From Chamaelirium japonicum (Eukaryota; Streptophyta; Magnoliopsida; Liliales; Melanthiaceae), in contig OX393551.1 in the NCBI GenBank assembly GCA_947650365.1, forward strand, positions 92,602,697 through 92,666,696: DNA of 64,000 nucleotides. The letters are read 5' to 3'. Below are positions 57,255 through 64,000 of the stretch, piece after piece. Made by a program: the position numbers and the translations under genes. The notes beneath the pieces were generated by a model. That model ran no database searches, was not told where the DNA came from, and worked only from the letters and a program-made list of their open reading frames with translations. Within the stretch, counting starts at the first letter, position 1. Each line of letters starts with the position of its first letter.

Positions 57255-59898
57255 CTAAGGCTCAGAAGCCCTCGATCTTTCCATATCACGGAAAAGAGCT
57301 AGGAGTGATCCTGATTCTTTCTCCTTGATGGAGAAGCCGATAACCGAAGCTAAATCAAGGATGGTTCTGTCCTCCAGCAGGTTGATGGGTAGACTCAGAT
57401 CCGCTCCATCAAGATTAGACAGCTGATTCTTAAGATCCTGCAAGAGTGGGATCTTAGGCCGTGGTGGACGGCAGTGCACATTAGATTCAAGGGCTCGAGA
57501 TTTGGCCCGGAGCGAAGCCCTGGCCTCAATCATGCCAGATCCTCGGTTAGCTAGTCTGGGACTACGGCGAGTTAGCCCCCCCTCCATTAGGCCTCCAGCC
57601 TGTGTAACCCCATCATCTGAGGGTGGGGCCCCCCCAACAGAGGCTCCACACTCACTAGAAAGCGCTACAATAGTTGGTCTCTCTTCCTCGTTAGCTGTGC
57701 TTTCTGCTCTAGTAACAAGGACATCTCGCGTGACATCAGCACAAGCCGCACCTATTGCACTAGAACCAGCAGCACACTCTGCTTGCATAGCAGTTTCCAT
57801 TTGCCGCTCAACAGCAGCCTGAACAACATCAGCCTGAAAAACATTAGTCTCTGCATGCATAACATGAGCGGTCGCTTCCTGAACTGCCAAAGTAGCAGCA
57901 GATTTAGCCTCACCAACTTCTTCAGCAGCTTCAGCAACAACTCCTTCACACTCCTCCACACCAGCAGACACAGCATCTACAGCATTAAAATCTCGTGTAA
58001 CACCAATAGGTTCAGCTACAACAGCATCTCTGGATCCAGAAATAGCAGCATCACATGCAACTCCCGCCGTATCACTTACATCCGCGACCCTAGACTCGTC
58101 ACCCAACACATCAAAACGAGACCCAGTCTGCACAGCCACAGGAATTGGAGACTCCTTCACCCTGGATGAATGAGCCCTGCCGATAGTATGCCACCCACCA
58201 TCCACAACGTCCTTACCTTTGGATGAGGAGGGATCACTTCTCCTACCAAAATTTCTATCCTGCACAATTTTTGGTTGCCAAGTTTGGCTAACCCTAGCAT
58301 TGACCAACTTGGGATGCTTCGTGCAATCTTCCCCACTATGGTCAAAAGTCTTGTAAGGTTTACAGCGGGTTGGGATCCAGTCGAACGTGACCGGTTGCCA
58401 AGAAAGAAACTCACCCTTCTCATTACGAGCTTGAACCCTGCTTGGAAGCAAGTCTTCAACATTGATCTCAACGCAGATCCTCGCAAATTGAGCCCGAGTG
58501 CCTCTAGTTGTAGCTTGATCCATATAGATGGGGGTCCCAAAAGTGCTCCCCAACCGACTAAGCATGGGCTCAGTCCATAAGTCCCCCTCAAGGTTGGGAA
58601 AGTTAGCCCAAATTGGGATTTTTGGGACAACCTCCCTATCCCTGCACATACCTCTTTCCCATTTCCTCACTATTAGAGGTCGACCTTGAAAATGCCACAT
58701 TCTTCCTCCAAGAATTTGGTTGAAATCGGCCTCTAACTCAAATTTGAACCAAAAAACTCCATTTTCTCTAGATAAGATGTCCAAACCTCCTGTTGGTTGC
58801 CAGGTGCGCATTATAAAATTTTTGAGATGTTGGTAGTATGGCCGCCTCCCTAACACAAAGCCAACCAATGTATGCTCCCATCGCTTTGCATTGGCTTCTA
58901 GTTCGGTAGTTGGGCAAATAGCCACCTTTTGCCCTTCAAAGACTCCGGGTTCTATGAAACGCAACCGAAGCTTCTCCGGGGGAAGCAAAGGCGAAGAGGG
59001 CACTGGATTAACCTCCCAAACGCCCATTCTACGACTCCCTACTCCAACCCCACCTGTTGGATTAACCTTAACTTGCAGAACCTGAAACCTGGGCTGGTTC
59101 AGGCATTTCAGCATACACCTGGCATCCTGCAGATTTGCAAGCAGCGTCGCTGGATGGAACAGGATCCTGGCCATGGCCAGAGCGCTTCCTATCGTCAGAA
59201 TGGGGACTGACACTGTTGGAAGACAAATTCTCGAGATTCTCACCTGATTGAGTCATCTTCTCGAACAATAGGTGTGCATCAACCCCAGAACCCGAACCCC
59301 AGCAAACTTCCTTCTCACCACCCTTCATCACAACAGGACCCTTCTTCTTTGGGCTGTATTGGGAGTACTGGAGAGGTGGGAACTCCTCCTCTTCCAGAGC
59401 CGCTACCGCTGCTGAATTTCTCGCTAAAGAAAACCCTGAAGCCAAGCGAGATGTAGCTGAGCTCCCAACAGAACCTGAACCGGCTGTACCACATCTGTCT
59501 CCCGTTGGCGTAGCATCAAGAGCTGCAGCAATGAATCCATCAAGACCAGGTGCAGCCGGTGGGGAAAATCTATCTCGGATCTCCCGATCTTTAGAAATAG
59601 GGCTTGAAGGTCTAGAGGAGTCCAGCTCTGGTACCTTGCTCCCCACCATCGGAGGTGAGGGGGAGCAGCTATGGCTACCCGCCGCCAACACCGAAGCCTC
59701 CTGGACCGAGAAGGTAGGAGGCGCAAGCGGAAGCCCCCTACACACGCCCCTCCCTCCGTCTGGAGGGGGCTCTAGATCAGGGGCCAGCCTCGGGAGCCGA
59801 ACGCTTCTCGACGAGCCTCGTAGCTGGCTCCTCGACCTCGGCCACCCTCTCCTCAACCGCTTCGCCGAGAGCTTCGCCAAGGCCGCAGGGGTAACCAT
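57255..59898 (-). pseudogene. DUF4283/zinc-knuckle protein (LINE ORF1-like), frameshifted
   Basis: The first open segment (59898 down to 59068) starts MVTPAALAKLSAKRL and is proline/serine-rich. The second, in another frame, is open from before 59243 down to 57255, and the reading passes between them near 59085-59070 (QVSGSA in one frame, LQVKVNPTGG in the next), a one-base frame change. The second segment carries DUF4283 (ANAKRWEHTLVGFVLGRR, then FWFKFELEADFNQIL and GRMWHFQGRPLIVRKWERGM) and a conserved tail (PIWANFPNLEGDLW). Its knuckle reads CKPYKTFDHSGEDC, where the usual second cysteine is tyrosine. An alanine/valine/glutamate-rich region and a C-terminus ending RDMERSRASEP follow. Such proteins bind RNA in LINE particles. 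Damaged copy. Confidence 0.85.
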
Positions 59899-59904
59899 TA
59901 TGTT

Positions 59905-60290
59905 GGTTGCCGCCGGACGAGGGGAGCTTAGACGGATCTGCTCCGGCCGGAACAGATCGTCGCCGGTGGAGTCGGCTGGATTTGCTCCGGTCGGGTCAGC
60001 TCGCTGTCGGATCTGGACGGAGCAGATGGAGGCCTGATCTGCTCAGAGATCCCCTGGACGGAGATCCCCTGGTCGGATCTGCTCAAAGATGGCCGGATCT
60101 ACTCGGAGATCACCGGATCTGCTCAGAGATCGCTGGATCAGCTCGCCGGATCAGCTCACCGTCGGATCGCCAGATCTGGACGGAGGAGTCGGCTGGATTT
60201 GCTCCGGTCGGGTCAGCTCGCCGTCGGATCAGCTCGCCGGATCAGCTCGCCGTCGGATCGCCGGATCTGGACAGAGGAGTCGGCTTGCGT
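59905..60290 (-). repeat. GC-rich tandem repeats in the LINE 5' leader
   Basis: Words such as GTCGGCTGGATTTGCTCCGG (59971 and 60189), CAGCTCGCCGTCGGATC and CGGATCAGCTCGCCGGATC recur. Tandem repeats upstream of ORF1 are common in LINE promoters. Regulatory activity is inferred only from position. Confidence 0.6.
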
Positions 60291-60294
60291 TTCC

Positions 60295-60307
60295 ATAGGG
60301 TAAGCTT
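60295..60307. repeat. LINE target-site duplication, right copy
   Basis: ATAGGGTAAGCTT, identical to the left copy and continuing into the interrupted L module. Confidence 0.9.
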
Positions 60308-61045
60308 ACTTAGGGCCTAAGCAATCTATGGGAAACCCTAATCCATAGAAGAGATCCGATGGTGGGCAGTCATCCGATCGAACGATCTTATAACAGTTGT
60401 AATGTTTTAAATTTTTTTTAAAAAAAAATATTAATTATTTTTCAAGCAAAAAATTTATTTATTTAAATTAATTATTTTACTAAAAACTTAATTTATAAAT
60501 TTTTTAAATTATTAAATAATTTAAACGAAGATAAATAAGAGAGAAGAGAGAAGAAGTCTTGCTCCAATCCATTCACCACGGGTATCGGTCCGAAGTAAAA
60601 AGGAATCTAAATTCTAAAACTTTACTTCCCAATAGTATCATCTCAACGTTACTATGATTATAATAGTAAATTCTCTTCTCTCTTCATTTCAATTAAATAA
60701 TTAATTTAATTAAAAAAATTATAGTAGCAATACTCCACTTAACTATCATAGTAATAAAATAAAGTGAGAAAAGAGAAGATAATTAAAAATTTATTTGATT
60801 ATTTAATTATTTAACTATTTAATTTATTAAATAATAAAATTAATTAAATAATAGGAAGTAAAGAAAGAAGATGAAGCACACTTGAATTTTTTGCTTTAAA
60901 AATATTTTACATTTTTCTTTAAAAAAATATAAAACATTACAACTATTGTGAGATCATTCGATCGGATGGCTGTCCATATTCGGACCTCTCCTATGGATTA
61001 GGGTTTCTCGTAGATTGCTTAAGCCCTAAGTAAGCTTACCCTATA
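60296..61045. repeat. palindrome of L borders around AT-rich DNA
   Basis: 60296-60455 is the reverse complement of about 60885-61045. Both arms hold the L end, the CCGATCGAACGATC-type border, TGTAATGTTTTA and CAAGCAAAAAATT / AATTTTTTGCTTT. The axis is near 60,670. The centre has an inverted T fragment (60545-60620), the border word CAATAGTATCATCTCAACGT at 60630 and more A/T. It is a smaller relative of the 15.4-18.0 kb structure. Confidence 0.75.
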
Positions 61046-61636
61046 AATAATATACGATACCTTTTGGGTGGGGCACGCTTGACGGCTCTATTTTTCTCCC
61101 ATCTTATAATACGTTATCAGTACGAATATATCGAGCCTAGTTGACCAATCGTAAAAAAACAGAAAGAGAAACGAAGACAGAAGAGAGAGAAGAAGAGAGA
61201 AGATAACGGAGAGATAAATGAAGATAGAAGAGAGAAGAAGTCCCGCTCTAGTCCATTAGCCATGAGTATAAGTGTGAAGTAAGAAGAAATCTAAATTCGA
61301 AAACTCTACTTCTATCTTCGTTTCTCTTTCCGTTTTCTTACGATTGTTCGGCTAGGCTCGATATGTTTGTGTTGATAACATGTTAAGATATAGGAGAAAG
61401 AAAGAAGAGAATGGAGAGATAAACGAAGAGAGAGGAGAGAAGAGAGAAGAAGTCCTGCTCTCTCTAGTTTAAAATAATTTTCTATCTCTTTTCTATCAAT
61501 ACTTATTTATTTTATTTTATACTATAAGAGAAAGAGAGAGAAATAAAGAAAACGGGGAGAGAAACGGGGAGAGAAACAAAAGATAACGTGTTATAAGATG
61601 GGAGAAAGAGAGAGCCGTGAAATATGCCCTACCCTA
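61046..61636. repeat. L/T mosaic, right end
   Basis: L (61025-61180), an inverted T (61230-61310), a reverse L (61315-61400) and purine-rich DNA. The last piece is part of a reverse L ending at CCCTACCCTAAAGGG, where CACTA-2-like DNA begins. No genes. Confidence 0.75.
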
Positions 61637-64000
61637 AAGGGTGTATTATTGGTGAGTTTGTTATTGCAACTATTCTTACATACAGTTAATACGATATATC
61701 TTATGTATATATATTTGTTATTCATTGCTTCACAGGTTGTGCTTAATCATGTAAATGGGACGCCGAGTGCCCAATCACTGCCTGTGGTGACTACGCCTAG
61801 AACTAAAGTTGGTTCCAATTCAGTTAGTCGAACAACACCGATTACACCTATAAATTTGGCTCCAATTTTGGAACCTTTGAATCGTCCTTCTGGGTCATCT
61901 ACCAATCCTAAGGTCATTTTATTGGATAGAGATGGTAGATCAGTGGCTAAGGGGTATGTTGTGACTGATCAAACTAGTGGAATTTGTCATGGTAGAAAAG
62001 TGGGACTCGGTGAAAAAAAAGGTCTATGTCGAGGAAGTACTGGTTGGACAAGCTCTCATTTATGACGGTCCCCAAGATAGCCATACTCTGATGCAAGGTT
62101 TAGTTGAAGTTGGTTTTTTAATTTAGCTTGAAGCCAAACTGCAAATACAGTAATTTGGAGGTATTTGTTTATTTTCAATACCCCATTTTTTTTCTTATAA
62201 AAGCATGTATCTCTTATCATTATTGTATATATAGACTTTAGGGGCTTGATTATTATTTTTTCCTTCAAATTTATAATATAGTCATATCTCCGTTTACTTT
62301 TCACAATGACCACATATATTAGCTAGAAGTATTTGGTGTCTAATGTTTATTTTATAGCTGTAAAACTAATTATAGTGAGTCCCATTTGCAGAACTCTACT
62401 AGTAGATGCTTGCAAAGGCTCTAGCCCATTATTTCGAGGCTAAATTATTATTGCTAGATGTAACTGACTTTTCACTTAAGGTCGGTAGATACAACCACAT
62501 TTCCCCATATTTTTTGTTTTTCCAGGCCTCTGATTCTAATGCATGTAGATTTATCAATACACATACATGAGCAATTCATTCACCTGTTAGATACTGTCAT
62601 TTATTCATTTCATGTTCCTTCATTTCAGGGGATTTAATGGCACCAATGACATGACAAAGCTTCGTAGGAATGCTTCTGTCTCAGCCGATATGAGTAGCCA
62701 CACACCGCAAGGCACTCCTGTGAATTCAGGTTAGTGCCTTTTGTATTTCCATTTACTAATGCCATCTTTTTGGCTATTTTTTTGGATAAGAAAAGTAGAT
62801 CGTTGAAGGGTTTTGGACTATCTTCAAATGAGCTTATATTTATTAATTACTCCTTATGCTCCATGCTAAATGATCACATAAAATTTATGCACTGAATATA
62901 AGTTGAATAACATAGAAATATCTGATTCATCATTGTATTTGGTCGACTTCATAAGATTATATTTGGCTTCTTTGCAGTTTTAAGCAAATTAGCTAGGTAT
63001 CTCACATACTAAGTATTGATAAAATAAGAGAAAGGAGGAATATAAACGAGGAATGCAACGTGACTTGTTTTTTTAGGATAGTTTGTACAGTTCTAATGGT
63101 GATGAGAGGAATATATCCCTAAATTGGCTACTAATGAACATAGTTATTCGAAAAGAGTGAGTGAAGTCTAGTAGAGTATGTTGGTTGTGTTCTAGATATG
63201 TCAACTTTTAGTGAAAGTGAATCATGATATTTTAAAACAACATCAAGGGAAATGTTTGGGTAGGATATTGGCATCGGATACCCCAATACCCATACTCGAA
63301 ACCCAATTTTTTAGTTGGCATTTTCCTAGCGAATTGCTTATGACCTATTGGTCTTCTATATTGATGCAAGAAGTGATAAGGCCAAGCATTTTTCAAATCC
63401 ATTGTAAGCACAACAATTGCAATTCTATGTACTAGCTAGTAGTGTGTATGGTCAATTTGGAGACTTAAATCTCTAAACTTGATTATGTACTTATCTCAGT
63501 TGTGGGTATATGGTGTGGTCAATTTGAAGATTATGATACTAATCTTTACTCTTATTTTTTAAAATTGCAGGTTTGCTGCTGGTCTCCATGCTGGTGCAAG
63601 TGGTGGGGCTGCGGGCGGGATTTTGATGTTCAGAACACTTATTTGTTTCCTTGTTGCTCTATGTATATGGTGTCTGTCTCTCTGGTAGTCTGTGGCTACT
63701 ATGTCTATGTGCTAGCTAGTAGTATGTATGGTCAATTTGGAGACTTAAAGCTCTGAACTTGATTATGTACTTATCTCAGTTGTGGGTATATGGTGTGGTG
63801 AATTTGGAGACATAAAACTCTGGATTTGATTCTATACTTGTCTCAGTTGTGGATACAACATAGCCTTATATTTGTTTATTGTACCACTAGTATTCGTTTA
63901 TATAGCCTTGTATTTGTTTATTGTACCAATAGTATTTTATTAATGCTTCAATAGTTTTCTTGATAGCCAAGAGAATTATTAAAAAAATAATACATATTAT
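61637..64000 (+). mobile_element. 5'-truncated second copy of the CACTA-2 3' end (runs off the window)
   Basis: From GGGTGTATTATTGGTGAG onward it matches 32228-34591 at an essentially constant offset of 29,409 bases, introns and intergenic DNA included, with few substitutions. The left edge is inside exon 4 of the Transposase_24-type gene and joins an L module, with no TIR. The right TIR would lie about 430 bases past the window end. This is DNA-level duplication or deletion, not an RNA copy. Confidence 0.93.
61736..62153 (+). pseudogene. Transposase_24-type last exon, second copy, frameshifted
   Basis: Matches the fifth exon at 32327-32743 (VVLNHV to LLDRDGRSVAKGY). The A-run near 62012-62019 has eight A, not seven, so the frame shifts after GLGEKK. 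A later TGG-equivalent is TAG (near 62125). Exons 1-4 are missing apart from a few bases. Non-functional. Confidence 0.88.

Larger units (their letters stand above)
57069..60294 (-). mobile_element. LINE-type retrotransposon insertion, ORF1 only, 3.2 kb
   Basis: On the minus strand it runs from about 60294 (5') to a poly(A) tail seen as T-run 57067-57080, and is flanked by a perfect 13-bp duplication. Removing it restores a continuous L module (TTATAGGGTAAGCTT then ACTTAGGGCC). It has a GC-rich repetitive 5' leader, one long coding region with DUF4283 and a zinc knuckle, and about 175 bases of 3' UTR. No endonuclease or reverse transcriptase is present, so it must have been mobilised in trans or be an internally deleted copy. 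Confidence 0.85.

Noticed and set aside
57502-59210. Plus-strand ORFs opposite the DUF4283 gene
   Set aside because: Shadows of the minus-strand coding region; only the minus strand shows DUF4283 and knuckle motifs.

Overview
This window is plant nuclear DNA, almost certainly from a flowering plant. Evidence: a chromodomain-bearing Ty3/gypsy element with a 2.9-kb LTR, CACTA (En/Spm) transposons with plant-type Transposase_21 and Transposase_24 proteins, a DUF4283 zinc-knuckle LINE-type ORF1, and a 181-bp satellite. The species cannot be named. I see no intact host gene, tRNA or rRNA; the window is layered repeats, as in pericentromeric or other heterochromatin. Most short ORFs are chance readings of simple pyrimidine tracts or satellite DNA.

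Layout. (1) 1-4865: 3' part of a Tekay-like gypsy element (RNase H end, integrase, chromodomain, then an LTR), dead through three in-frame TAG codons and inserted in a satellite. (2) 4866-9035: about 24 monomers of a 181/169-bp satellite with a higher-order pattern. (3) 9036-9892: the 3' end of a CACTA element (CACTA-1). (4) 9893-57055 and 60308-61637: a mosaic of one purine/pyrimidine-rich repeat family built from two modules, called L and T here, present dozens of times in both orientations with AT-rich blocks. It includes a large inverted repeat (arms about 6.15 kb, axis near 16,727) and, from 36.4 to 53 kb, direct duplications of about 3.5-3.7 kb. (5) 20947-35022: a 14,076-bp CACTA element (CACTA-2) with TIRs and a 3-bp AAT target duplication, inserted in the right arm of the inverted repeat. 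It has two decayed transposase genes and a captured fragment of a host PHD-finger gene. (6) 37995-38824: an 830-bp foldback element. (7) 57069-60294: a LINE-type insertion on the minus strand with poly(A) and a perfect 13-bp target duplication, carrying only a damaged ORF1. (8) 61637-64000: a 5'-truncated second copy of the 3' end of CACTA-2.

History inferred: the L/T family expanded first by tandem and inverted duplication; CACTA-1, CACTA-2, the foldback element and the LINE then entered it; the gypsy element landed in the satellite. No gene here appears able to make a complete functional protein. The most novel object is the L/T mosaic: L has a TATA motif and an LTR-end/primer-site-like junction, so it may be an amplified, rearranged derivative of a non-autonomous LTR element. 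Its inverted arrangement would give long hairpin RNA if transcribed. All alignments here were made by eye.
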